From Euptelea pleiosperma (Eukaryota > Streptophyta > Magnoliopsida > Ranunculales > Eupteleaceae), in assembly GCA_035048495.1 (NCBI GenBank), contig CM068553.1, positions 28,482,978-28,546,977 on the forward strand: a stretch of DNA of 64,000 bases, read 5' to 3'. The first letter of the stretch is position 1. Every line of letters starts with the position of its first letter. Below, one piece after another: positions 36,170-48,233 of this stretch. Both the position numbers and the translations under genes were made by a program. Below the pieces are notes generated by a model. The model did not search any database. It saw nothing but the letters and a program-made list of their open reading frames with translations, and was not told the DNA's origin.

Positions 36170-37109
36170 GAAAGCTAAGGGAGATGAGATAGAGCCGATG
36201 GACAGGAGTTCTGGGGTTAGGTCAGTAGATTCGAGGACCGAGAGATGAAGAGAGAGAGAGAGAATAAGGAGATATGAGAGAGAAAATATCAAAAAATGAA
36301 GATAAAAGTATTGGCAGAGGGTCTGGAACCCTGGTCTTCACTGTGACCATCCTCACGCTTCTCCAGTAGAGTAGACTATCATTCCTTGCTGACTCATGTG
36401 GCTTTAAACGCTTTGGTCCGTCTTTTGGTCATTGGCTCTCCTACTCTCTTCGTTCTTTGGGCCGGCCTTTTGGTCCTCTTATTCAGCCCATATTCGGCCC
36501 ATATCTTCTAGTCACAGCATGTGGGCTCTTTAAGCTTTGATAATGGGCTTTCCTGATCGATGTGGGCTCGCAAGTCTCGAGAATTGTCCCATCGGGGTTT
36601 CCTGCGACAGAAGAAGCGCGTAATGAGACTTTATCAGAACGACTCAATGTCTAGACTTCCGAAAATGTGTTTAATGCATGCAAATATACCATTTCGTCCA
36701 GAAAAGTGTGTTCTACGCAACAAAAGAGACTCTTACGTAGAAAATAAATAGAGCATTTTAACGTAGGAGAGTGAGAAAACGCTTAGAAGATAACAGTGGA
36801 AAATACGCACTTTTAAGCGAATATCACATGATGTCATACCATACAAGTTTTTAACCAAGGTATGCATCTCAATCATATAATAAGGTTGACATGAATATGA
36901 TGGTGAATACAAGTGAGTACGGGATGCCCATGCAACTAGTACCCATAATCACATAGGGTCTCCATCTCCTTCCCACACTGGGAGCGGTCTCATCGACCCA
37001 TCTGCAGGATATAATAATGTCTGGGGCCTTTCACCCTAGGGTACCGAACCTGATTAATTGATAAAACTAGTATAAACGTATATAATATACTTCAACCCCA
37101 TTCTCTTAT

Positions 37110-40100
37110 TGAAAGTAGGTATTTTCCGCGTCGTTGATTACGGAAACCCTAATCTCAACAAAATTTGTAAATTATCCGATTTTTATCCTGCAAAATTCAG
37201 AGATATTTGTATAGGGATTCGCGTCGGATGTCGATCCGCACTCGGGGTTAGTTCGCGCAACTCAAGAACATAAAATGACAGATGTTAGATAGAAATTTGT
37301 AGAATAATTGATGGAAAGGTGAGAATGGTGAAGCGATATTTGAAAACATAATTTGAGAGAATTATCAAAGAATTAATCTAAGCTATAATAGAAGAGAATC
37401 CAGACAAAAGCTGCTACAATGCTTTCAAGAAACAAATATTAACCCTAATTAATAAGCAATAAAAGCTTTAGAGTGAGAAAATGGGAAACCCAAAATTTTT
37501 AGAGAGAGGAAGCCATTTAGAGAGAGAAAATGCTATAGAGAAAAGAAGAGAGCTAATCCTAGAGAGAGAAAGAACTAATTAGAGAGAGTAACCTCACTAT
37601 GGAGACTTACCAGAGATGATTTGCAGGTGTGCTAGCCATTCAAGAAAGGGCAAGCAAAGGTGTTTGGGCACCTTAGTTGGAGTTGCAGGTGTCGATGAAC
37701 AGTTGTGCACCTTGATGGATGAGATATCGTGATGAACATGGACTGCAAAGGGAAGGGTAGACTAGATCCGTTCAACGCCTCCAATGGTAGTGAAGCGATG
37801 TGGACTGGTGCGTCGATTACTTGCAGGTTTGTTTCACGGTGGGGAATGGAATGAGATGAAGGAAAATCGATATGGCAATGGGACGCAGGTGAGCAATCCA
37901 ACAACCTGCAATCGTTTGAGGGGCTGCAGTGTCGCTAGACCTTTGTGTGGTGCGCCGACGAGTTGCTGGAAGTACTTGCAACGGCCTAAAGGTGGAGAGG
38001 ATGGACGGCTGGTGGATGCAACAATGAAGCATGCAACGTGGAGGATGCAGCAGGCGGTGATCTCCCCTTCTTCCCTTTTTCTCTTCCTTCTCTTTATCTT
38101 CTTTTTTTTTTGTTTTTCTTGGGAAGAGAATCAGAGAGGAGAGGAGAACGTGGGGAGAAAGGATGGTGAAGAGATGATGGTGGTGGTTCATTGTTGCCGG
38201 TTGTGACCGGAGAAGAAGTTGCAGGCGGTGCTCTTTGGTGAGAGAGATGAGCAGGTGATGCTGGTCTTCAAAGGGGGGGAAGGCGGTAGTGCAGCAGCTG
38301 CTAGTGGTCGAAAGCTGCAAGGTGGAGCGGTAGGAGGCGGAGCAAGGAGGTGCTGTAATGGAGCTAACGATGGTGGCTGTAGGTGATGCAAGCGGAGAGG
38401 AGTTGCAGCCACGTTATGGCAGCAACCTTTTGGGTTTTTGGAGGAATGATGAAGATTAGAATGTGGGAGGAGAGAAGACTAACGTGGTTGCTGGTTGGGG
38501 ACGAATGGATTGGAGATCCTAGTCGCCGGTTTTAATGGTGCTTGCCGGAGTTGCAGGTTGCAACTCCGGTGATCTTTTTTTTCTTTTTTTCTTTTTTTCT
38601 TTGGAGAGAAAGGAGTTGGTGAAGAGAAGGAAGAGAGGTGCGTTGCTGGTGCTCCTCCACTTCGAGTTTCTTTGGGTGCTGGAACCTGGCAGGTTGTACA
38701 GTCCGTTTGGCTGGTGTTGCAACCTGCAACACCAGAAATGGTGGAGGGTTTCGGAGGGGGCAACGATCTGCTGTTGCTGCCGGTGGAGAAGGACGTGAAG
38801 GCGAGGTGAGGTGCTGGCCGGGTGGAGAACGTGGAGCAATGGTGGAGGTAGCAATGGCGTGGTCGAGATCTCCAAACGAATGGTGAGGATGGAGTTCAGA
38901 CTTGAAGAGCTTGAGGGAGAGAGAAGAACGTCTGGAATGGGGCAGAGAGATGGGGGCAGTTGTGAGGTTCCGAGCCGAGAGAAGAGATGGGGGGGATCTT
39001 CAGTTTTTATCCCTCCCTTCTCTAGAACCCGTGGGTTTCTAAATTAGAAACCCACGTTTTTTTTTTTCTTTCCTTTTTATTTTTTTTATTTTTATTTTAT
39101 TTGGAAACTCCCCTTATCAAAACGTGGGGCGCTCATCATGTGGACCATTAGGGTTTGGTCCAGCCCTCGATCAAGCCCCTCACCTTTTCGATCAAATTTA
39201 TCTAAAAAGAAAACCTCTCTTTTTTTTTTAAAGAGAACATGTTTAAAATAAGATTTCTTTCTTTAAAACATGAATTGGTTCTCTGGTGGGATCATCACCG
39301 TCGATCTCCCCCTTCTGTAGGAATTATCTTCCAAGTGGTCCACGCATAGGCCATGAATTTGAGGGCCATAGGCCATCGGATGGGTTGGCCGGGATGTCGA
39401 AGGAATGATGCCTAAAATTGTGGGCCTAGAGTGAGTTGGCCACTGGCTAGATCGTAGACCAGTAAAATAATGGGCTAGAAGAATGGTGATTTTCCTTGCC
39501 ATCGGATCGAATCATCTTACCTGAGTATCGTTTAATTTTAAGATCGGACGATGTGATGGCGATCGGATGGATGGTGACTTGATTGGGGCCCAGATTGGTA
39601 GATCAACGGATCTAAAGAGATCCAATAGTCCGGTGGAAGATCCAACGGTCAGAAGGCTACGGGAGATGAGACAGAGCCAATGAGCAGGAGTTCTGGGGTT
39701 AAGTCAGTAGATTCGAGGACCGAGAGATGAAGAGAGAGAATAAGGAGAGATGAGATAGAAAATATCAGAAAATTGAGATAAAAGTATTGGCAGAGGGTCT
39801 GGAACCCTGGTCTTCACTGCGACCATCCTCACGCTTCTCATGTGGCTCTAAACGCTTTGGTCCGTCTCTTGGTCATTGGCTCTCCTGCTCTCTTCGTTCT
39901 TTGGGCCGGCTTTTTGGTCCTCTTATTCAGCCCATATTTGGCCCATATCTTCTAGTCATAGCATGTGGGCTCTTAAAGCTTTGATAATGGGCTTTCCTGA
40001 TCGATGTGGGCTCGCAAGTCTCGAGAATTGTCCCATCGAGGTTTCCTGCAACAGAAGAAGTGCGTAATGAGATTCTATCAGAATGACTTCATGTCTAGAC

Positions 40101-40275
40101 TTTCGAAAATGTGTTTAATGCATGCAAATATACCATTTCGTCCAGAAAAGTGTGTTTTATGCAACAAAAGAGACTCTTACGTAGAAAAGTAGATAAATAG
40201 AGCATTTTAACGTAGGAGAGTGTGAAAACGCTTAGAAGATAACAGTGGAAAATACGCACTTTTAAGCGAATATCA
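37110..40275 (-). mobile_element. Solo Athila-type LTR L5 (longest copy, 3.17 kb)
   Basis: Minus orientation, TGATATTCGC at 40275 to CCTACTTTCA at 37110. The target duplication CTTAT is perfect (37105-37109 and 40276-40280). It is longer and more diverged than the other copies in its central part. The first MSA-like motif has mutated (TCCAATAGTCC, 39621) while TCCAACGGTCA at 39641 is intact. It has two hairpins (38544-38570 and 38711-38735). No gene. Confidence 0.92.
38711..38735 (-). promoter_or_regulatory. Hairpin variant with paired compensatory changes (L5)
   Basis: The arm CTGGTGTTGCA pairs perfectly with TGCAACACCAG across a 3-nt loop. Relative to the usual CCGGAGTTGCA arm, two positions changed and both partners changed with them. 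Confidence 0.65.
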
Positions 40276-40849
40276 CTTATGCACCCCTTATATGAAATGA
40301 CGTGATGATCATGGTATAACAACAACATGGTACTAGGGTTATGTGGCATAAACACACATATATTTAACATTTAAATAAGAATATAAAATGAACACATGAT
40401 CATCAAAAGTAATAACATTGGAACGAATTAGGGTTAAACATGAATAACATGTAATAATCACCGAAGTTCACAATCAACACGGATGAACAATATAAGTGAA
40501 AATTGCAAGAGAATCCAACATACCATGACCGAACCCTATGAGGGGTCCATGACACAAGGTCGAATCCTAAAGAGAGATCCAAGACACTTGGTTGAACCCT
40601 ATGAGAGATCCAAGACACATGGGTAGGATCCCCATGCATACAAGTATAGGTTAAACCATCTAGGGTTTAGTCAAACAACAAGGGCTAAACCCCTTAATAG
40701 TCAATAAGTCATAACCGAACCACTAAGGGTTCCCAAGGTTATTAATCGTCCAAAATTTGAGAAAAAGGTTTTTTGCAGAAAATGTGTTTCCTTGTAAAAT
40801 TATAATTAAATAAATATAAATTAGAAAAAATACAGCTCAATGGATTTGA

Positions 40850-41861
40850 TGTAATACCCTGAACTTTCATTCTAGGATATTATGGTAAATTCATCTAATA
40901 ATGAAAACCTGAAACTTTTTCAGACTCTTATTATTGTTTTTATTATTAATATCATGTATGAGTATGTGTATTTAATTTGGTTTCATTCTGACAACTTTGA
41001 AAAACCTGTTATTTTTTAAACTCGCACTTTAAGGCTAAATTCTTGCTAAAAATAATGAACCATAACTTGCAGGAGACTTTTTCTTGCCGCAACTAACATT
41101 CTAGAACTTTTATAAAAAAATTATTTTGTGGGCCCGAGACACTAAAAATATTCCTATTTTAGCCTTACCAACTTATCTGTAAAATTTGAAACCTTTCTTG
41201 AGACATAAAAACCCTAGCGGGAGATTTCAGGAGATTTTGACAAAAATAGTATTTTCGTAATTTTTAAACTTTTCTACCATTCTTATATTTTTTAAATTAA
41301 TAATTAATTATATTATATTTATTTAATAAGAATGTGGGACCCAAACTTTCGGGTCATTCCAATGTCATTTGACACTTTTTCAAGGCTTTGAATTTTTTTG
41401 TAATTTTTATGTATTTAGACTATTTTATATGATTTATGTGTGTGACATATGTCAATACCTTATTGTATGGACTTTTAAATTATATAATATAGTTTAATTG
41501 AATTAATGAATGATTATTTATGTTATGATTGTTGGGTGGGCTCGTATGGCCAATCTAGAGGCCTTTTAGGCTTAATAATAATCTTCAATGAAGCATAGTT
41601 GTTGTATATGGACCTTGGGCCCACTTCTAACCCATTATTAATATAAAATATAAGTTTTTGAGGGTTGAAAAAGTCATCCTTTTGATAGTTACGAATTCCA
41701 CTAAAATAGAAACCCTAATCCTTCCCTAAACCTATTTATGAAAACCCTAAAGCTTTAGAAGCTTTCACAAACCCAACTCCATTGAAGAATAGATAAAGTT
41801 CCATTAAACCTTCATCCGAGCATCGATCATACTCGATCAAGAAGGGAGAATCGACGGGGAC
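40850..41861 (+). mobile_element. Unclassified LTR-like repeat Y, copy A
   Basis: Begins TGTAATACCCTG, a common plant LTR start, inserted in the tail of repeat X. It closely matches the reverse complement of 61226-62058. The right part has TTTATGAAAACCC and CCCTAATCC stretches resembling an LTR leader. Its 3' end is not seen because LTR L6 starts at 41862. No protein domain. Confidence 0.55.
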
Positions 41862-44071
41862 TGATATTTGCTTAAAAGTACGTATTTTCTACTGTTATCT
41901 TCTAAGCGTTTTCACACTCTCCTATGTTAAAATGCTCTATTTATCTACTTTTCTACGTAAGAGTCTCTTTTGTTGCATAGAACACACTTTTCTGGACGAA
42001 ATGGTATATTTGCATGCATTAAAAACATTTTTGGAAGTCTAGACATTGAGTCATTCTGATAAAGTCTCATTACGCGCTTCTTCTGTCGCAGAAAACCCCG
42101 ATGGGACAATTCTCGAGACTTGCGAGCCCACATCGATCAGGAAAGCCCATTATCAAAGCTTAAAGAGCCCACATGTTGTGACTAGAAGATATGGGCCAAA
42201 TATGGGCTGAATAAGAGGACCAAAAGGCCGGCCCAAAGAACGAAGAGAGTAGGAGAGCCAATGACCAAAAGACGGACTAAAGCGTTTAAAGCCACATGAG
42301 TCAGCAAGGAATGATAGTCTACTCTACTGGAGAAGTGTGAGGATGGTCACAGTGAAGACCAGGGTTCCAGACCCTCTGCCAATACTTTTATCTCCATTTT
42401 CTGATACTTTCTCTCTCATCTCTCCTTATTCTCTCTCTCTCTTCATCTTTCCGTCCTCGAATCTACTGACCTAACCCCAGAACTCCTGTCCATCGGCTCT
42501 ATCTCATCTCCCTTAGCTTTCTGACCGTTGGATCTTCAATCGGACCGTTGGATCTCTCTAGATCCGTCGATCTACCAATCTGGGTCCCAATCAAGTCACC
42601 ATCCATCCGATCGCCATCAGAATGTCTGTCACATCATCTTGTGAGACGATGGACATCATCAGTCCATGTGGGCCAGTAGCCGGGCCCATCATCATCGACC
42701 CGCTGTCTGACCAGTTAGTGGACCCCGTGAATTTCAAAATAATTTTAATTAAATTTTAAAAAATGGGGGGTCCACTAAATGGGGACATTCCCCAAAGAAA
42801 AGTGATGTTTTACTTAAAAAAAATATATATATTTTTCATATTTTTTATTTTCAAAAAATACCCTATTTCCATTAATGGAAATAGGGAGCTTTAAAATGAG
42901 AAGGAGAGGGGTTCGTTCGAACCCTAATCCCCCTCTTCTCTTCTCCTCTCCTTCCCCAAATCTTCTGCCCACCGTTTCCCTTTCTTCTTCTCCTTCTTTT
43001 TCTTCTTTTCGTTCCACCTTCTTCTTCATCTTCTTCATCACGTTTTCACCGGAGTTGCAGCTACAACTCCGGCCGTCACCTACTCTTCTTCTTCTTTTCT
43101 TCTTCTTCTTCTTCTTCTTCTTCTTCTTCTTCTTCTTCTTCTTCTTCTTCTTCTTCTTTTCCTTCTCTCCTCTGTCTTCTTCTTCTTGCTTTTCTGGTTT
43201 TTCGTTTTCACATCCTCACCGGAGTTGCAGGCTGCAACTCCGGTCGCCAGCGCACCTCTCCGCCTCCACCATCTTCTCCGGCCACCTTCTTCTTCTTCTT
43301 CTTCTTCTTCTTCTCTATCTTGCTGCTGCCCACACTGTCCTGGTATTCCAAATAGCAACACGCTACCACCGCCGCCCACTGCATCAACGCCTTGGTGCAC
43401 CTCCGCCTGCGAACAGCAACCCCGCCGCACCTTTGCCACTGCAACCACCGTCTTCTTCCTCCCCGCTGCAACCTCCACTGCTTGTGCGTAGCATAACAAC
43501 GCCTCCTTGCAGCAACCAGCATCCTTGCTGGTTCTCATCGCCACCATCTCCAACGGTAATCTCTCTTCTACGCAATCCTCTTTCCCTCACGTTTTCTCTC
43601 TTCTTTGTTTTCTTTTTGTTTTGGTTTCTGGGTTCGTTTTTTAGTAGGCTACACGAGCACCTACAGATCCACCACGTTGCCCATTTGTAGCATCTCATCC
43701 AACCATGATTCGCGCCACCCTCTTTGTTGCATCACAGTTGCAGCTTGCAACAACTCCACTGACCGAATCTACCATCTTCACGGCTCTTCCAAGAGGCAGT
43801 GGCTGCTTCGTTGCAGACCCTACCTTCTCCAAGCCAACTTGCAAATGCCCTTCTCCTCCATCATCACTGTGGGCAGCAACACTCTCTTAGTGTTCCTCCA
43901 CAGATGTGCAACTCAATGAGTCCGTGCTCTTCACGGATCAACCATTTCTGGTTCTTCTATTCAATCTTCACGTGCAAACCAACCCCGATCCATCATTGCC
44001 TTTCCATGGCCCAAAGCACGGGGCAGCATATCACTCGCTCACGGTTGGCATTCTTCAGGCAAGCATCAAGC
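41862..44071 (+). mobile_element. Truncated Athila-type LTR L6
   Basis: Starts TGATATTTGC and keeps U3 (MSA-like pair 42522-42552, inverted repeat GTGGACCCC, 26-bp palindrome 42861-42886 beside TTTAAAATG) and hairpins at about 43049-43072 and 43218-43244. The complete Athila element interrupts it at 44077. The expected LTR end (...CCCTATTTTCA) is not found beyond 58642, so its 3' end was lost before that insertion. The CTT-repeat-derived frames are compositional. Confidence 0.82.
42522..42552 (+). promoter_or_regulatory. Paired MSA-like motifs in LTR L6
   Basis: TGACCGTTGGA at 42522 (full consensus match) and GGACCGTTGGA at 42542, 20 bp apart. Confidence 0.5.
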
Positions 44072-44076
44072 GTACA

Positions 44077-44656
44077 TGAAAATAGGGTTTTTCCGCGTCG
44101 TTGGTTTCGAAAATCCTAGATCTCAACAATATTTGTAATTATCCGATTCTTTTTCACTCAAATCCTGCAAAAATCACAGGGTTGTACAGTGGCTCGTGTC
44201 GGATGTCGATCCGCACTCGGGGTTAGTTTGCGTAATTCAACGACATGAAATGACGGATTTTTATCAAGAAAACATGGAGAGGTGAGAATGGCGATGGATT
44301 TAAAACATTCTTAGTGATTTTTAGAGAGAGAAATTACCACAAATAATCAAAAACACAAAAGTAAACTAACAAATGCAAAAATAATAATTTTATTCATCCT
44401 CAATGAGTCTTACAAAATCAAACTAAATTCAAAAATTAACCTAGAAAACCATAAAAATTAGAGAGAGAAATGAGAAAATGTAGAGAGAGAAACATCTAAG
44501 AAGGCTATCCTAGAGAGAGAAAATATGGGGGAGAGAGAAAGTGGAGAGATCTAGAGAGAGAAGAGAACTCTTACCTTGGAGTGGAGACGAATCAGCAAGG
44601 ATGGGCAGCAATTAAAGACAAGAAGCTTTACCTCTTCCCACCTTCATTCTTCTTTA

Positions 44657-44703
<47 letters not shown>

Positions 44704-46645
44704 AATTTGCAGGCGTTGGAGGCTTGGGCTGCTTGCTAGTGAGGGATGACGATGGGTTGCTGAACAGCCAACCCAGATGAGGAAGACGTGAGGTGGTTGC
44801 AGCAGGTGTGAGCGTCACGATGGAGAAGCAGGTTCCGGCGACCAAAGAGATATGCAGGCGGTTTGGTAAAAGCTCGCTACACTTGGCAGCAAGCTTTTAC
44901 GGTGGAAGGAGGGGGCAATACATGGATGGCGGTAAAAGCTGCTGGAGCAGCTGGCGGAATGGAGAGATGGACAGCAGGCGGTAATGGAGGTTACCGGATT
45001 TAATGTTGTTCGCCGGAGTTGCAGGTTGCAACTCCGGTAATCTTCTTTTTCTTTTTTTTTTTTTTTTTCTGTTTTCGTTTCTTCCTTTGAAAGAAAGAAG
45101 ATGAGAGGGAACACAGGCGATGAGGACTACTGGTGAAGGTGCCGACTAAGGGAAGTGTTGCTGTGGGAGTTGCAGGCGGACCTGCAACTCTTGGTGGAGG
45201 CGGTAATGGAGGTTGCCGGAGTTGCAACCTGCAACTCCGGTGATCTTAAATTTTTTTTTTTTTTTTTTTGTTCAACAGCTTGGGGAGTTCAGAGGGATGG
45301 AAGAGGGCGGCTTAGAGTGGGAAGAGAGGAGAGAAGAGGAGAGTGGGACGGTGAAAGGAGAAGGTGATGAAGGGGGCGGCCAGCTAAAGATAGAAAAAAA
45401 AATCAATCCCTTGGTCTAACGGCTTTGGGGCTTTTATAACTTGTTTCTAAAAGCGTGGGAGAGAGCCTTGGGTCCGATTTAGGGTTTTTCTCCTCAAAGA
45501 AAAACGTGGAGTCCCCCCTTTGTGGAGATCGTTCCCTCTTAAGCGTGGGGCCCTTGTGGGGATTTAAAAAAAAACGCCCAAAGATTTCCCAAAAATCCAT
45601 CACTAGCTACCCCCATCTTTTAGAAACTTTCATATGAAAACTTCTTTTTTTAAAAAAAATATTTTTATAAAATATCATCTTTTACATGCCCAACACCTAG
45701 TTTTCTTCTAGGATAAAATCTCCCTCCTTTTTTGAAAACCACAAATTCCTTTTTTGAAGAAATATTTGTCTTTAAAAAAAATCTTTGTTTCATAAATCTT
45801 TTCCAAAATTTATTCTCCTATCCTTCATCTTCTTTAAAAACCATTTCCTATCCATGCTAGGCATGTGGGTCCAACGGAATGGCTGGGCAGTGAGTAATGG
45901 GCCCGCACTGCATCTTGGCTTAAGCCCATAGGATTGAATATGAAGTGACTGAGCGATCGTATGGTAGAGATGGAGGGTGATGATCGGGCGATGGAGATTG
46001 GCCAAGGTAGGCCGTAGGATTGAGTGATTGAGGAGGGAGAAAGGATCAGATGATTTGGATTGTGAGTAAAGAGAGAACGAAGATTTAGAGAGAGGAGAGA
46101 GAAAATAATAAAAAAAAAACTGCTAGCAGAGGGTTTGGAACCCTGGTCTCTGACTTGGTCTTTTGCATGCTTTACCAACTGAGCTAGTCCTCAACTTGTG
46201 TTAGTTGATAAGCTTTAATTTCCTTAGTCTCTTCTTTAAGGGCTTGTCTCTCCTTCTCCCTTTGTCGTCTCTCGACTCTTTTGCTCTCTCTGGCTCTTCT
46301 TCTCTCTTTGGCCTACATTTTCTTGTCCAAGTCCACTGGTTTTTTATGCTTTGATTAAAGGCATTGTAGGTTGATTGTGGGCCCACCAGTCTTGAGAACC
46401 GTCTGATCGGGTTTCCTGCGACAAAAGAAGCGCGTAATGAGACTCAATCAGAACGGCTTTATATCTAGACTTCCAAAAATGTGTTTAATGCATGCAAATA
46501 TACCATTTCGTCCAGAAAAGTGTATTTTACGCAATGAGATAGACTCTTACGTAGAAAAGTGGATAATTAGAGCAGTTTTACGTAGGAGAGTGCGATAACG
46601 CTAACAGGATAAGTGCTTAAAATAAGCACTTTTGAGCGAATATCA
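44077..46645 (-). mobile_element. 3' LTR of the complete Athila element
   Basis: TGATATTCGC at 46645 (minus) to CCCTATTTTCA at 44077. It contains a 43-T run (44660-44702), three hairpins (45012-45038, 45167-45190, 45215-45241), a TATA box (45431-45438, minus) and the tRNA-like segment (46127-46198). It lacks the tandem MSA motifs of copies L1-L6. Confidence 0.95.
46127..46198 (-). other. tRNA-like relic with A and B boxes in the Athila 3' LTR
   Basis: On the minus strand TAGCTCAGTTGG (A box, 46175-46186) is followed after exactly 32 nt by GGTTCCAAACC (B box-like, 46132-46142), the spacing of a 72-73-nt tRNA. The acceptor and anticodon stems do not pair, so it is not a functional tRNA. Confidence 0.5.
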
Positions 46646-46658
46646 CAACCCCCAACCA
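46646..46658 (-). other. Polypurine-type tract of the complete Athila element
   Basis: On the minus strand GGTTGGGGGTTG lies directly before the LTR start TGATATTCGC. The same sequence borders LTR L1. It is G-rich but not pure purine. Confidence 0.6.
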
Positions 46659-48198
46659 GCATATTGCCAATCCTTGGCAATTAGTGCGAAATACATGAGC
46701 TTAAAAGGGCTCTGCACATGCTGCACACTTTTTCATATTAGCTCAGGGAAAACCCCGTTCGTCAAATCATTGAATGGATGCAAAAACAGTTACATGCTAG
46801 CGAAGAGTTGGAAAGTTTTGGCAAGACTACAGACTGATAATCATGACCCAGAATAGTCAGACTCTGCGTGTGTGTGTGCTCAACGTTCTCATCATCCGAC
46901 AGTAAAGATTTCCAGATCACCTCTAAGTTTTTATGCCTCAACCTCAAATCTCACATGTTTAGCACTCAGAATAGAATCACACAAGAAGGGTTTTCTTCTT
47001 TTCTCTCAATTTATATGTGAGGAGATGTATTTAATATAAAGAGGCAAAAGATCTCACATATGTTTTATTTGAAGGAAGGACATCTTTAATAGAAGAAGAT
47101 CTCATGATTGGAATACCACTTCACTCGGGAACGTCAGATCAAACTCTATAGCTTCTCTTTCTCCAATCTCCACATTTTATGATCGTACTATCCTAGAATC
47201 AAGTAGGACTTTCCTGGGTTGTAATGAGGCTTAGGTCAGGTGTAAAGAGATAAAGTAATACAGGATTTCAAAGATCTTGAGAGGATATTGCCATTTTCTT
47301 GAATTTTTCCTGCGACGTAACACCATTATCTGGTTCTTTTTCCTTTTTTTCGTATTTTTCTCTTTTTCTTGATATTTCTGAGACTGCTCAATTTCTTTTC
47401 AGCTCTTCTTCATACTTTCTTTCTATATTTTGTTTTTGGCTTGAACCACTTTCTTTTCCTTTTGATTCTTCTTCTTTACTTTTCTTTTTCACGGTACACC
47501 CACATCAGTTATTCTTTTGTCCATCTCAAAATAAGGGTAGCCAGTCATGTTTCGTAGCTGGACTGGATTTTAGGTTGATGGGTTTGCAAATAAAAGGCTT
47601 TTATAGAACGGCTCAAGGGGTTTCTAGTGAAGTATAATTCAGGTGAGTAAAAAGGCTGAATGGTTCAGAAAAAATGGCCTAAATCATTTTCTAGGGTTTG
47701 CACTATCATGTATACTGTCTTGACTGGATACAGAGAAGGTTCTGTCGTAGTAATCCAATGTTGATGTCGTTCCGAGTTTTATGATCGAAGCAAAAGATAA
47801 TGAGATCTCTCAACGAATATTTCGGGCATGAAGAATAGTGAGTCATCCATTGACTCAGGATTATTGTATAACTCTCTGAAATGATTAAAGGCTCGGAAGC
47901 TCACTGGGTTAGGTCTCCACAATTCTTCTCACAGGATTTCTAGAGTTTCCAAACTTAGGATGACTCTGATGTTGATAGTGTACAATTGTGCTGAATCTGA
48001 TTTTTTCTAAGTTTTCAAACCTGCTGTAGTCACACTTGACTTGACTCAATGCTAACTTTAAACAAAAATTGACATCCTCAATACTGACTTAACGAAGGTT
48101 TTTAGCTAATCAAATTCAGGGTATTTGACACATTTTTGAAATTCTAGAAAATTTTTGGAGAACATCGGAAATCACCCAAAAAATAAGAAAAATTTTTG

Positions 48199-48233
<35 letters not shown>

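Larger units (their letters stand above)
34324..36826 (-). mobile_element. Solo Athila-type LTR L4
   Basis: Minus orientation: TGATATTCGC at 36826 down to CCCTATTTTCA at 34324. The target duplication CATGA is perfect (34319-34323 and 36827-36831), and removing the LTR restores repeat X as seen in its other copy. It carries the MSA-like pair (36139-36169), a TATA box beside the palindrome (about 35815-35852) and a 28-bp perfect palindromic hairpin (35633-35660). Glu/Arg-rich frames come from GAA repeats. Confidence 0.93.
34030..40849 (+). mobile_element. Unclassified LTR-like repeat X, copy A, holding solo LTRs L4 and L5
   Basis: Begins TGTCACGCCCCGAATCC, a common start of plant LTRs. With the two solo LTRs removed (pieces 34030-34323, 36832-37109 and 40281-40849), it aligns over its length with the reverse complement of about 59570-60863. 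It contains an imperfect run of about 33-38-bp units (near 40520-40640, ATGAGAGATCCAAGACAC). No protein domain is seen. It could be an old LTR or a non-autonomous element, and its class is uncertain. Confidence 0.6.

Noticed and set aside
43605..44119. Ser/Pro/Cys-rich frames in LTR L6 (42875-44119)
   Set aside because: Compositional frames in the CT-rich LTR. They are not kept in frame in homologous LTRs L2 and L3.
46127..46198. A functional tRNA gene
   Set aside because: A and B boxes and their spacing are right, but acceptor and anticodon stems do not pair and position 33 is not T. Treated as a relic.
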